From positions 62,001-126,000 of the forward strand of contig VWPU01009582.1 of the NCBI GenBank assembly GCA_013398955.1: 64,000 nucleotides of DNA. The letters run 5' to 3'. Under the pieces are notes generated by a model. That model did not search any database. It was given only the letters and a program-made list of their open reading frames with translations, and had not been told where the DNA came from. The stretch comes from Callaeas wilsoni. Its lineage: Eukaryota > Chordata > Aves > Passeriformes > Callaeidae. Made by a program: the position numbers and the translations under genes. Shown piece by piece: positions 13,101 through 25,905 of this stretch (the stretch's first letter is position 1; each line of letters begins with the position of its first letter).

Positions 13101-15098
13101 CCATGCAGCAGGGAAAATGGTCCCCTCTGTCCCAGTGCATCTCAAGCCCACAGTTCCTGAATGAACTCCTCAAGGGTTTGTTTCTCTCCCTACCTCTGCT
13201 GAAGAAGACAAGCCAAGCTCTTCTTTAATGACCATGAACTGTGGAGTCACTACTGCCAAAGTGCATCCATCAGGCTGGTCCCTCTCTGACCGAAGGAGCA
13301 TGGAAAATAAAAGTGTTTGTCAAGTGCCGTATAAAGGTCTACAAAACAAGGAATAACTCATTTCATGTACAGCACTTGGTAAATAGCCCATTAAACAATA
13401 AAAGTACAACAAAAATTTATGTTTACTCATAAAACAGGTACCATCTGCTTTGTGTGCCAGTCACAGTTTCCTGGGAATAAAACTGTGGCCATGCAACAAA
13501 AGGTTTTGTTATCTGCACGGGAGCATGACAGCCCCTCTGTTTCTATCATTGTAATTTTTTACTTGGTGAGCATCATGGCCCTGTAGCACTGCCTGCCATG
13601 TACAATCACCTTATATATTGCTATTTTCTGACTCAGCACAGGACATGCAGATAATGCAGCTCACTGAAGGAATAAATAATGTAAGAAGGTATTTTTCACC
13701 AAACTGAAAGAGAAATAGAAACAAGCACAGAGAAACAGTGCAAAGTCGCAGGGAACCTACACGTGACCATTGTCTTGCCAGGTGGCTGCCGATATTGTCC
13801 CCAGATAACCTGTGCTTAGTGGGGGCTGAAGCCATGTTCAGTTCCTTGGGAACTGAAATGATGTAAGGATGGCTAAGGAGAACAGGAAAAGAGAGTCAAG
13901 TCTGGTAAAAAAAAACTCAGGTTACTTAAAACACAATGCTTGGTTTTCATTTTTTGGCTGAAACAACTCACTGAAAATGTGTTACGTGATGACAGAAAGA
14001 GGGAAATTGCCATCTGCTGGTATCCAATACAGCCAACAATATTTTCCTATCCAAGCACCAAAACTGCTTTTGTGCCATATATGCTTGAGCAGCTGGCAAT
14101 CATAGCAGAGCAACAAGCTGCTTCAGTGCTTTGACACATGGTTAAATGCAAACAAAAGGAAAAGAAACAGTGAGAAGATATTTGAGAATGGTTAGAAATT
14201 GACAAGTTGTTAAGCACTGATCAGTGTCTAGACCCCAAATCCTTCATAGCTCTGGGTCGAGTGGATGTGTGGTTTGGTTCGCACCTTTCAGAAATGCAAA
14301 ATTCATCTTCCTTCATGTGCTGAAGGCATCCAGCTAATACACACTGGAATCACCTGCAACCCAACAGATTTAGCACATCTTTGTATTTATGTGTATTTAT
14401 GCTCCCAAGTGACTGGTATGAGGAACTGCAGCAATTTGCTACTTAACCCTGAGGAACATCTCAGCTGCAGGGCAGGAGAGCTCCAGCGTGCTCCACAGGA
14501 AACCGTGACGTTCATTGGTACTGTGGCGCTAGTTCCTGTGAATGATCAGGAGGCCACAGATACCTCTGCAGTGTCATCGCTGTGTCTCCATTGGTGTTGG
14601 TTGTGAATGACATGCAGGAAGAAGGCAGGTGGAGACCCTGGAGAAGCAGACTTTGCAAAGCCGATGGATAAGGAAAAGCCACGTGGTTCTTACTGGCACA
14701 GACAATGGACCAGTAGATGACACCTATTATGCCTTTCCCATTTCAGAAAGTTTTTTAGTTTTAGGGCAATCTTTATAAGACAAGCCTGCATGGCCTTGCT
14801 CTTTTTGATAAATGTTATAAATAGCAGCTCTGGTTTTGTTTTCTTTTTTTAACAATGCCTGTGGTTTTGCTAACAAGTCTCTGAAGTTTTCTGTTTGCCT
14901 CTGCTGCTGACATCTCGTCTCAGCAGATCAGGAACCTCTGTCTGTGTACTGGTATAACCAAAGTACATGTAACCTTCAGGTGCAGGGTAAACTTCCAGAG
15001 CTGCTTTTTCCAATTTTAGCTCTCTCACAATTTTTGTTTTCCTTTTATCCTTCTCTCAATTCCCCTAGTGACTTATTGTGAACTTCTTTTCTTCTTTG
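10117..15098. other. No gene seen; includes a GC-richer patch
   Basis: Bases about 10300-10930 are clearly richer in G+C than their surroundings and hold four mutually overlapping short open frames (62-101 codons) on both strands, none recognisable. The rest is AT-rich, with an A run at about 12846-12858. The longest remaining frame (113 codons, 14265-14606, plus) shows no motif I know. Confidence 0.55.
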
Positions 15099-16122
15099 AA
15101 ATCACAGTATTACAGAATTGGTAGGGTTTGAAGGAACCTCTGGAGATCATTCAGTCCAACCCCCCTGCCAAGGCAGGGTCACCTAGAGTAGGTTACACAG
15201 GAATGTGTCCAGGTGACTCTTAAATGTCTTCAAAGAGGGAGACTACATGACCTCCCTGTTCCAGTGCTCTGCCACCCTCAACGTAAAGCAGTTTTTTCTC
15301 TTGTTGAGGTTGTGTTTTAGTTTATGGCCATTACTCCTCATCCTGTCACTGGACACCACCAAAAATGTCTGGCACCATTCTCTTGACACCCACCTTTGAG
15401 ATATTTATATGCATTAATAAGATCGCCTCTCAGTCTTCTCTTGCCCAGACTAAACAGGCCCAGCTCCCTCAGTCTCTCCTCATGGAAGAGATGCTCCACA
15501 TCTCCCATCATCTTTGTGGCCTTCACTGGGCCCTCTCCAGTAGCTCCTTGTCTTTCTTGTGCTGAGGAGCCCAGAACTGGACACAGCACTCCAGATGTGG
15601 CCTCACTCAGACCGAGTAGAGGGGCAAGATCACCTCCCTTGACCTGCTGGCCACACTCTTCCCCAGGATCCCACTGGCTCTCCAGGCCACAAGGACACTG
15701 CTGGCTCATGGTCAACTTGTCATCCAGCAAGACTCTCAGGTCCTCCTCTGCAGAGCTGCTCTCCAGTAGGTCAGACCCCAGTTTGTGCTGGTGCTTGGGG
15801 TTATTCTTCCCCAGGTACAGGACCCTGCACTGGCCCTTGTTGAACTTCATCGGGTTTCTCTCCACTCAGTTCCCCAGCCTCTCAAGGTCCTGAATGGCAG
15901 CACAGCCCTCAGGTGTATCAGCCACTCCCCCCAGTTTTGTACCATCAGCAAACGTGCTCAGGGTACATTCTATCCCTTTGTCCAGGTCATCAACAAACAA
16001 CTTGAATAAGACTGGAGCCAGTATTGATCCCTGGGAAACGCCACTGACTACACACTTCCAAGTGGATTCTTCTTTGCTGATCATGACCCTCTGAGGTCTG
16101 CCATTCAGGTGGAGCTTGCCTA
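15099..16122 (-). mobile_element. CR1 LINE, 5'-truncated, minus strand
   Basis: Read on the minus strand, this is the last about 1 kb of a CR1 retrotransposon: the end of the reverse-transcriptase domain, the conserved C-terminal part of ORF2, the short 3' UTR ('CCTTGGCAGGGGGGTTGGAC' on the minus strand), and a decayed octamer tail next to 15099-15120. CR1 copies itself by target-primed reverse transcription and usually breaks off at the 5' side. Here homology stops near 16122. The element has in-frame damage and cannot encode its enzyme (see the pseudogene entry). No target-site duplication is obvious, as is usual for CR1. Confidence 0.95.
15338..16084 (-). pseudogene. CR1 ORF2 C-terminal remnant (reverse transcriptase end)
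   Basis: One minus-strand reading frame runs from 16084 to 15338 with a single stop codon at 15866-15868, where the context 'LGN-stop-ERNPMKF' suggests a former Trp codon (TGG to TGA). Before the stop lies the RT segment 'GVSQGSILAPVLF...DDLDKGIECTLS', then 'FADGTKLGG'. The family motif is FADD, so the second catalytic aspartate is replaced by glycine. After the stop come typical CR1 blocks: 'MKFNKGQCRVLYLG', 'SAEEDLRVLLDDKL', 'EERLRELGLFSL' and 'RRLRGDLINAYKYLKGGC'. The frame is lost after 'PVTG' near 15338, before the normal C-terminus. It is a dead copy, with sequence quality typical of a middle-aged insertion. Confidence 0.93.
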
Positions 16123-19100
16123 TAAAATAATCTAAGCAAGTTTGATCTCAGAAAAGACAAGTCACAAAAGACGTAACCTGGAAAAAGAAACCATCACTTC
16201 TTTTTCTTGCATTTGAGAGGGGAAAACGGCCTAATTTCAACTTCTTCAAAGGATGATACCACTTTTTGCTTCTTTTATGCTTTTGCAGGTTCAGAAAATC
16301 TGGGGATTGACTATCAGTGATCAAGCAGAAGGATAGGGTGCTAAGAGGGGTAGTAGAGGTATGTGGTTTCCCATATTCTTTTGTTCACTGTATCACATTT
16401 TCAGCATCCTGCTGCAATATGGCTTTTTCTGGCTGATGCGCAGACACTGTTATGTACAGTTCCACTTCACAGCCTAAATTCCTTACTAAACATTAACACA
16501 AAGTGCAGCTATATCTGGGATTTCAATTACTACTGTGGAGAAATATCCTATTGACACAGAGACTAAAGAGAAGCTCCCTGTGTCTAAAAGAAAAAAAGGT
16601 TTGCATCTTCCTTGAAGAGCTGGAATAGTAAAAGCTTTCAAAACACCCCATGGCCTGTCATTTGTAAGCCTCATCTAGGTCTGTGTTTCAAACACAGTTG
16701 GTGTATCTCCTCCTATTCTACACTGCAGACTCCCAGAAGTGCAGCTATTGGAAAAGGGGTGGTGTGCTGATAGAATATATGGCGGAGGGGATTCAGTTGC
16801 TTAAATGTGAGCTCCCATTGCCTTATTAGATGGTAAAGAGCATCTTGGCTAGAGATGGGACTATCCATGTATTAGAGACAGGTCTAGCAGGACATGACTC
16901 AAACCTCACAGGAGACCTCCACATGTCCGGGGAAACAGCTGAGGACCAGGTAGTTTGTAATACTAAAATGATGCAGGATCTGTGTGGAGAATGGGGACAA
17001 GCCTTGTAGTCGGCACTATACTCAGCTACTTGTTTCTTTCTTTCTAGAACTTCCAGTGTAGGTAGTAGGCAATGCTTTCTGTGTTACCCAAAGTATGCTT
17101 GTTTCCAGTAATTTTTTTTCAGAAGCCTGTCTGTCATTTTGGGCTTCCACTCGGTCTTACAGATGTCTGAAATATCAGCATCTAACCCTAAGTTACTTGC
17201 CCTGATCCTTATAGTCCGTATATCCTATCTGTGCTCCACAGAGACAGGAACTGTCAGCTGCTTGAGACCAGAAGGAAGAATTGCTAACTGAAACTACCAC
17301 CAGTAGTAGGAGACACAGTTTGGTTAGACTAGACACTCACTTCAGGGAGTTCAGAATTAAATTAGAGGTATCTTCCAATTTGAGTAAGACAAATATTACA
17401 AATAAGCCCTTCTGTGCTCCACTTTTATCCTGGATCCTGGTGTTTCCACAAGTTGCGACAGAAGTCTCACTCTTGAAAGGCAATCAAGCCCTGTCCTTAT
17501 GCTTTGGGAAAGTCCAAAGTTCTTTGCCTTGCTAACTTCATTATAACCACTAATAGCAAATTTAGATAGAACAGTATAAAATCTTCCAGCCCATTAGTTG
17601 AGGAAGATGCACTCATATCTACACAAACACAAGTAACACAATACTGTCTCTGAAAGTGTTGATTAGACCTTGAATGAGGAAAAGAAAATGGATCTTGGAT
17701 TCCTGGAATGATAAGAAGCGCCTAATTTAAAAAAACTCATCCATAAACTGTAAGTTTACCTTTTATTTCTTGAGATGCAGATTACTTTTAGTGAGCAACA
17801 ATGATGGGTGTTTATTTAGAGTGGTCATTCTGGCAAGCTTCTTATGATTTTAAGGTTTGCCAGACTATTAGAAGGTGACATAAGATATATTGAAGGCTGG
17901 GCAACTTTTAGGCATCCACATTTTTCTTTATTTACCAGTAGAGAAAGTGAAATTGTGATAAGATCCTGAACAACATGGGCTACTTTGAGAAGAGAGACAA
18001 GGCTTAGGTTCACAGTTAAACTCTACTGAATTAATATGTTTTGCATCTGTTTGTTCCAGGCCAGAGAGGCATGTCCAGCTGGGCACAGTGGTTCAGCTCA
18101 CACACAGCTGCCATCTGAATGGATATTTAAAGTCTCAGCCTTCTTGTATCATGAGAAGCTATGGGAATCAGCCAGATTCCTGCTCTGAAAGTGGGGCCTG
18201 GCATTCCAGTGTGGTGAGATGCCTTACAGTACCCTTGATTGTTTAGGCATTTACTTGAAAAATAATTTGGGTTTTACATTTGTGAATAGATCTGGCCTAC
18301 AAGGAACTCTTGCACCACAAAATTATGATCCTGCCGCAGAACTTCAATGCCTGTAGGAACTTCAAAATGCTTTTCAGCCCATCTTTAAGCTATGAGGAAA
18401 GATGATAGAGAACCACTGATAGATGTTGGTCTGCTAGATATTTCTCAGAGAAAGCCAATAAACAAAAATGTCCCAAGTAAACATTCCAAATAATCATTGA
18501 AATAAAATAATAAGAAGGAATTAAGATGGCATGATTATTCATAATGCACCATTTTTCAAAGAAAAGAATAAAAGTAATTTACCAAATATATCCCATTTCA
18601 TGCAATGGATAGAATTCACACCTATACAATATAGTATAAGAATTACCTACTGAAGTGACTTTGGCCTATGAGTGTGATCAAGGTTTTAGGTCACTTCAAT
18701 AAGTATATTGTAATTTATATTTTTCTCCAACCCTCTTTTTTTTTTTTTCCCCTCACATTAGTCTGCTAATGTTTCAATTTGAGTGATCCAGATGCTTGCA
18801 TTTGCAGTAGGTGGTAGGATGAAAGACAGCATGTGTAACAAAGAGGCATTCACCTGTCTGTGAAAAATCACTCGTACAAAAAGACATCACATAACTTATG
18901 CTACACTTCTGTAGACTCCAGCTCCATAGTAGAAACTCTTAGCTATGGACAGGGAGATATAATGCTAAACAGAGTATTCCCAAAAGGAGTGGGAAAGATT
19001 CTGTGGTGGATGAAACACCATTCACTTCAGTAGCTCCATAGATGTAGGTAGAGAAGTAAACATGCACAACTCAGTCAGAGGCGGAAGCACTTCACGCTGA

Positions 19101-22100
19101 CAGATTATTTGCAAGAGAGGGTATTTTTATAGTGCCTACCAAGTGAACTTGGCAGGATACAACACTGAATATGGCTCAATCACTTAGTTACCTGCCTAGC
19201 CTAACCATCTGGTCAGCTTTCTAGTTTATATGTCACTAACTTTTAATCATACAACGTCTATGCTAGGATGCAAAGGAAGAGAACATCTTGGTGCCCACAT
19301 TCTAATGGATGTGCCTCACCCATTTTTGGATTTAGTAGATAGAAACTCAAGATGTTAACCCCTCTCTAACCTCTGTCTCTTATTATAAAATTAATCATCC
19401 CGTGGGGTAAATATTTACCCAAGCTTTATCCTATTCTTCTTCACTTCCTAGATGAGTACATCCTAATATTGCCCTTACTGTATCATAGATTTGCCTGATA
19501 CAGTCATTTATTTCTGAGGTAAGCCTCCTTAAAAACATACCATACACTTAAATGCTGATGTTCAGTAGCTGATTCTGGCAAGAAATTTGCACTCAAAGAG
19601 CAACTATCTACACAACTACAAACTTTCACAATAAATTATCTGGACATAGAATCTGTTCTCACTTTTTTCTGCAGCAGGATTTCTGCGATGTATGTCAAAG
19701 TGACTAAATGGGAGAAGGTGCAAAACTTCTAACAGCTTATGCATCAAAACCTTTTTCTAAATTTCCAGCAATAAAGTCTTTCCAAAAAGGTCCTCTCAGG
19801 AACTGGGTCTGCCATTTACTTAATATAATTATCTCAGAGTATGTCTTGATTTGCTATATTGATAAATACTGTATTGGCAAATGCACTTGAAAAACTAGCA
19901 CACAGAAACATGATATCTTACAGCAAGCTATTGCTAATAATAGAGATCTTTCAGGAAAAAAAGAATAGGTGTACCATGTGCAAATGCACTGTAATGTGGA
20001 ATCAATGGAATAAATTTACCCAGGAATACCATACATAAAAACTGGATAAGTCTGTATGAAAGTAATGTGTTCTATGTGATTTCTAAAAATAATTTTTGGT
20101 GATACCAATTATATTTGACAGTAATACCAAACAGATAAGCAGCTGTGTCAAAAATTATCCTCCTTCCCATGTATTTTTTAAACACATAAAGTATTCCCTA
20201 CTATAATAAGTGTTTACACACGAAATATGGCCCTGTCCCAGTAAGACTTCACTGTACATCAGCTATGCTACCAAGTAAGCAGGAATGTGGAACTGAAGCC
20301 ACCTGATAGCAGGCACTTGCTTTGTGCCAGCCACGTAGAAAACATCTCCCCTAGTTGATGGGTATACTGGATCATTTTCTCTCCACCCCATTATGTTTCA
20401 TTTGTCAGCTTTCAGCAGGTCCTTCCTAAATCCCACCCTTACCACAGGCAGACCATATTATTCCGCCTCTCCATACAGTTGTGAGAAATCCAATTCCTCC
20501 TAGCTCAGAGGCAGTGGTGCTGAAAAACTGTCAGACGGACAAGAGTAGAGCATGAAGTACGGACTAGGGAGGCAAAGAGTGTCAGGTAGAAAACTGGAAT
20601 GAGAAGGGACCCAGTAAATAAACCACTTAGATATGCACTTATATTAACCTTGGCCAGCAGCCAGGCATCCATGCAGCGACTCTCTCATTCCTCGTTCTCA
20701 AGAGTGGCAAGGGAGAAAAAAAACAGTGAAAATGCTGGGGGCTTGAGGTAAAGACAAGGAGGTTGCTTGCCAGCTGCCATCACAGGCAAAGAAACCTGGG
20801 GATAATTAAGCTAATTTATTGCCAATTAAAATAGATTTGGGTAGCAAGAAACATAGAAAAAAAAATGAAAACAACTCTTTCTCTCTATCCCCACCCTGCT
20901 TTTTTCCCAGACTCAGCTTCACTCCTTCATACCTGATTCCTCATTGCCCCACCCCAAGCAGCGCAGAGTTGACCTATCCATTGTGTGCCCATCACTGGCT
21001 GATGGGCTCAGCTGTGTGTGGGTCCAAAGCAGACACAGCTGTGTCCAGCATGGGGCAGTCACTGGCTGCTTCTTACTGTGGTTTTAAGAAGATTTTGAAC
21101 AGATGTTGTTCAAAGCATACTCCCTGTGCTGGTAACGCCTTGCCACCTACATCCAATACACACTGCCATTGGTTTTATTTAGTGTTTTCAGTGGCTGAAA
21201 CCCAGCTTAACAAAGTGGTTGGTGGAAAGAGGTAGGGCATTGTATTGCATGGCTCTAAGACAGTATTCTCTTTGTGGAGAATATCAGCTTATTCTGCTTT
21301 GCTGACCTTCACTGTCATTAACATCCGTAATGCAAAACAGCCACTCAGAAGCCTCATACACACTACTCAGCTTAAAAAGAGTTTAGGAACTCGTCATCTA
21401 CTTTTTGATTAACCTTACTGTGCCTTTGCAAGGAGACATGTCATTACCATTGCTGTTCCCTGGCACAGAACCCAAAGTGCCATTTGCAAAGATAGCTGTG
21501 TCTCAGTCAAGGCAGGGCAAAGCCAGAAAACAACACAAAACAACGCTTACGAAGTGCTGAATTTGAGTTTATTATGTGCATCATATGCAGAATCCCCCTG
21601 AGTCCTGGAAGATAGAGTCCTCCTAAATCCCTTCTGATTTAGTGCCTCTGCCTCCAAGAGCAAATACAAATAACTATTTCTTCTTAAATGAAGCAGATGA
21701 GAATTTCTTGGCTTTAGGGATCTTGAAAAACATACCCTAGCTTTCCCAGTGGAATATGTGCACTGGTTTATTTTTTATTAAGTCAGTACTAACACAGTGA
21801 TTTATATTTACAGCATCTGAGTATGTAAATTTTTTAAATAAACATGTATTGAGTAGGAAAGTGACACCTATCATTATGACTATGTGTGCATGGTTGCAAA
21901 GCTTTTCCTCTATGGATTTCAAGCCTATTTCATTTGCAGTCCCTATAGCTTATCCCTGGGGACCTTCCCTCTATGTAAACCTGAAGGAGGTTGGAGGCTT
22001 GGCTGGATTACCATTGAGACACATGGGCAAATGTAGTTAGGACTATGCCTGGATGATTTTGATTTACAAAACTAGGCTGGAAATATTCATCTGTCTCTGG

Positions 22101-24263
22101 AGGAGTGAACAGCAGCTTGTCACTGCTTTTAACATCCCCCTTTCTGCGTAGGGGGTAAATACATTACATTGGTTGCTGCAAGGTGAGCATTTAGAGTGGG
22201 GAAATATATTTTGTTTCTTTATAACATGTACATATCCTTACTCTTGGGTGAGCTCCTGGGACAATATTGCTTAATTCTAGTGAAATACATTTTCAGGTTT
22301 TTTGTCTTCCAGCTACATCCTTCTTCACAACTCATGTTCACAAGTACTCCTTGTTTGTAGACTTTAGAAGTGTATGTACTCTATGCACTGTGAGTTTCCT
22401 CTGTCCTTCTGATGCTATGGCTCTGAGTTGTAATCAAACAGTGCAACATGGGAGAGAGGATCTCACTTCCAGAGATGATGACTTCTGATTCAGGCTAAAT
22501 CCATCCTGTGTAGGCAATGCAGAGAAATATCACCTCCAGACCTGACTGCAGATCCTCACCCTCTAGCTTTCAGGCAATGGTCCTTGCAGAAGGAGAAGAC
22601 CATCTCCTGCCTTCAGGATTTGTATACTTTCTACCATTCACACTGTGCTACCTCTCCTCTTCTTGCAATTCTCTCCAACGAAGATGGCTGTTAAGAACCC
22701 CACAGCTGCTCTTCTACTGAAATTTTACTAATTTGGTGTCCTTCCCTACTTTATTGCTGGTGGTTATAATGACTCATTTGCCATAGCACTGATATTAGAG
22801 ATACCTTTTCCTAAAGAAAAAGAACTGCTTATTTGAGGCTTTTTAATTTTTCTGGCCTGGCTAAACCACCGAACTTGTTATAAAGCTTTTATGTAGATTA
22901 TTATGAACAACATTAGCATATTAATTATTCCTCTGTGAATTCATAAAATGTTAATTCACCTGCTAATTAAAGAGGGCACAGCTATGAAACCAGGCAGAGA
23001 CTACAGTCTCGTATTCAACAGAGTTTTCTGTTACTTGAAAAATAAATCAGCTTTCATTACTTTTTTGATACTGAACTGGAAGGGCTGCCTGCCTTGACTC
23101 ACCAACACATAGTGGCTTGCCACAAATAGTTTGGCATCCTCAGGATTGTTCCTAGTTTTGCCCAATTAATATGGGTTCCTGGATATCACTATATGCTCTT
23201 GTTTCACTCTTTCCAATAATAGCTTGGTTCAGAATCAGGGCAGCAGGGATTCTTTTACAGTTATACTGTTTGGGCTGTGGATTGGACCATTAGCAATCAC
23301 GAACAAACAATTTGACTTGGATTTAACCTGTGTGTCATGTTGCATCCCAGTGCACTGGTCTCCAGTGCCAGTTTCTCAAAAGCCAGTTTCAGTTTAAGGT
23401 ATATTTGTGCTTAAGACTTCCATTTAATTTACAAGTGCTTTATCAGTGAACTTGAGAGAAGAACCACTACTGCCATCCTGCAGTGAGTTGGCATCACCAA
23501 ACCTCCCTTTTACCTTCTTGTTGAAGAGGTGTCTCAATGTCCAGCAGAACCAAGCATAATTGCTGGTGGCCTACAGAGCTTCATACTTCAGAAGAGGGAG
23601 ATTTCCACAGTCTGTAACTTGCGTTTCCCTAAGTAATGTTTCAAGATCTGTGCTGGTCTGAGGGGAAAAAATCACACCTGAGGAGAGGCCCAGGCTTAGG
23701 TCTGAGAGTCAGAGGTGCACATATAGCACAGTGTTGAGAGATTTTTGGTTTATGTGTTTTTAACTAATAGGTGCAGAAAACCCATACCTGCTTGTGATCT
23801 GATTCCCTTTTTTGGCTAATTATTATGATAGATTCATGTGAATACATCTCCTTAAGATTTGCTGGTTTACCACTCTATGTAGCCAGCTAATTTACCAAAC
23901 TAGCAGATTTTGTAGAGAAAATCCCAAACTGCTGTGACTCTTTTCTGCAAGAGATTGCAGGAGATAGAAAGTTTGGTTACTAGCTCCATGTAGCAGAAGC
24001 TTGCACTGCATAACTTCTCACTCAAAATCTCAAAGCCTGATTAATCAGACTGCAGAGGCAGGTGCATGTTAGAAGCTCTCAAAGCATGTTTTATCTCAAA
24101 AGATGGACTGACTAGGTTGAAAAATACCATTAATGGAAGCAAAGAAAGAAGATAACATACTCACAAGAAGAGAATGTCCCTTAGTAGACTTGAACGGCTG
24201 AAGTCTTCAGAACAGAACTGAACAAGCCCCTTGGCTTCCTGATCTTAGACAGATACAATTTTT
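16123..24263. other. No gene seen
   Basis: About 8 kb of AT-rich DNA without a recognisable exon or named repeat. The longest open frame (138 codons, 20819-21235, plus) is low in complexity at its start and matches nothing I know. A T/C run lies near 18737-18753. Bases about 22880-22980 are dense in TAATTA/TTAATT cores and are mentioned among the findings. Confidence 0.55.
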
Positions 24264-25905
24264 CATAGAATCATATGGTTACTTGGATTGGAAACAACAT
24301 TTAAAATTAGTGAGTTCAACCACAAATCAAGCACATAACTAAACCATGTCTCTCAGTGCCATATCTACATGTCTTTTACATACCTCCAGGGAAGCTGACT
24401 CAACCTCTTCTCTGGGCAGCCTGTGCCAAAGTTTGAGAAGCCTTCCAGCGTAGAAATTTTTCCCTAATATCCAATTTAAACATCTCCTTGCACAATCTGA
24501 GGCCATTTTCTCTCCTCCTGTCACTTGGTACTTGGGAGAAGAGACCAAACCCCATCTCCCTGCAACCTCCTTTCACATAGTTGTAGAGAGCCCTCCTGAG
24601 CTTCCTTTTCTCCAGATTAAACAAACCCAGCTCCCTCAGGTGCTCCTCATTGGGCATGTGCTCCAGACCCATCACCAGCTTCATTGCCCTTCTCTGGACA
24701 GACTAACCCAAAACTAAATGCAGGATGTCAAGTGCAGCCTCTCCACTGCTGAATACAGGGGCATGATAAGTGCCCTAGTACTGCTGCCCCCACTATTCCT
24801 GATACAGGCTAGGATGCCATTGGTCTTCTTGGCCACCTGGACACACTCCTGGCTTATGTCAGCTGCTGTTGACCAGCATCTCCAGGCCCTTTTCCTCTGG
24901 GCAGCTTTACAACCACTCTGCCCCCAGCGCTGCATGCGTTCATTGTGACCCAAGGGCAGAACCCAGGAGCATTCATCTTATTGGACCATTGGCCCAGCCT
25001 GTCCAGATCCTTCTGCAGAGCCTTTCTGCACTTCAGCAGATCAACATTCCTGCCTAATTTGGTGTTGTCTGCAAACTGACTGAGGGTGCACTTGGTCCCC
25101 TCATCCAGATCATGAACAAAGATATTAAACAGGACCAGGCCCAACACTGAACCCTGGGGAACAGCACTGGTGACCCACTGATGTAACTGCATTCACCACC
25201 GGTCTCTGGGCCTGGTCATCCAGACAGTTCTTAACCTAGAGAACAGTGCACCTGCCCAAGCCATGGACAGACAGTTTCTCCAGGACAATGCAGTGGGAAA
25301 GGATGTCAAAGGCTTTAATAAAGTCCAGGTAAACAACATCCATAACCTTTCCCTCATCCACTAGGTGGGTCACCTTATCATAGAAGGAGACCAGGTTGGT
25401 CAAGCAGGACCTGCCTTTCATAAATCCTTGTGAGCTGGACCTCATCCCCTGGTTGTCTTGCATGTGTCACGTGATGGTACCCAGGATTATCTACTCCATG
25501 ACCTTCCCCAGCTGATAGGCTTGGAGTTCCCTGAATTCTGCTTTGAACTTTCTTGTGGAAGGCTGTCACGTTTGCTCACATCCCGTCAACTGGGATCTCA
25601 CTGATTAGCCAGGACTGCTAGTAAATGATGGAAAGTGGTTTAGTGAGCACATCCGCCAGCTTCCTCCATGCTGTCGGGTGGATCCCACCTGGCCCCATAG
25701 ACTTGTGCATGTCTAAGTCTTATGAGAGGTAACTGATCATTTCTCCTTGGATTATGCTTCATTCTGCTCTCCATTCGTCTCCTAGCTCAGGGCGCTGCGT
25801 ATCCAGAGAACAATGGCCATACTATTTAAGACAGAGGCAAAAAAGGCACAATGTACCTCAGCCTTTTCCTCAGCTTTTGTCACTATGTTTCCCCCTACAT
25901 GCAAA
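24264..25905 (-). mobile_element. CR1 LINE, longest copy in the window, minus strand
   Basis: The 3' tail is at the left ('CATAGAATCATATGGTTA' from 24264), followed on the minus strand by CR1 3' UTR, the ORF2 C-terminus and most of the reverse transcriptase up to about 25905, about 1.65 kb in all. Upstream RT blocks are visible as 'VYLDFIKAFDILSH' and 'GFMKGRSCLTNLVSFYD', which the shorter copy at 15 kb lacks. The right boundary is soft: similarity fades between 25880 and 25940. Its 3' region differs from the 15 kb copy, so the two belong to different CR1 subfamilies. Confidence 0.95.
24400..25463 (-). pseudogene. CR1 ORF2 remnant, several frameshifts
   Basis: The RT-to-C-terminus sequence is spread over different minus-strand frames: 25463-25236 (palm start, 'VYLDFIKAFD'), 25192-24854 ('[24 protein letters not shown]', then 'FADNTKLG'), 24953-24714 ('VAKKTNGILACIRN') and 24684-24400 ('[29 protein letters not shown]'). 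Consecutive pieces lie in different frames, so at least three shifts have occurred. In the catalytic FADD motif the second Asp is Asn. Non-functional. Confidence 0.9.

Noticed and set aside
15365..16094. Plus-strand open frames of up to 165 codons over the CR1 copy
   Set aside because: They are antisense shadows of the minus-strand CR1 ORF2, whose known protein blocks are clearly readable on the other strand.
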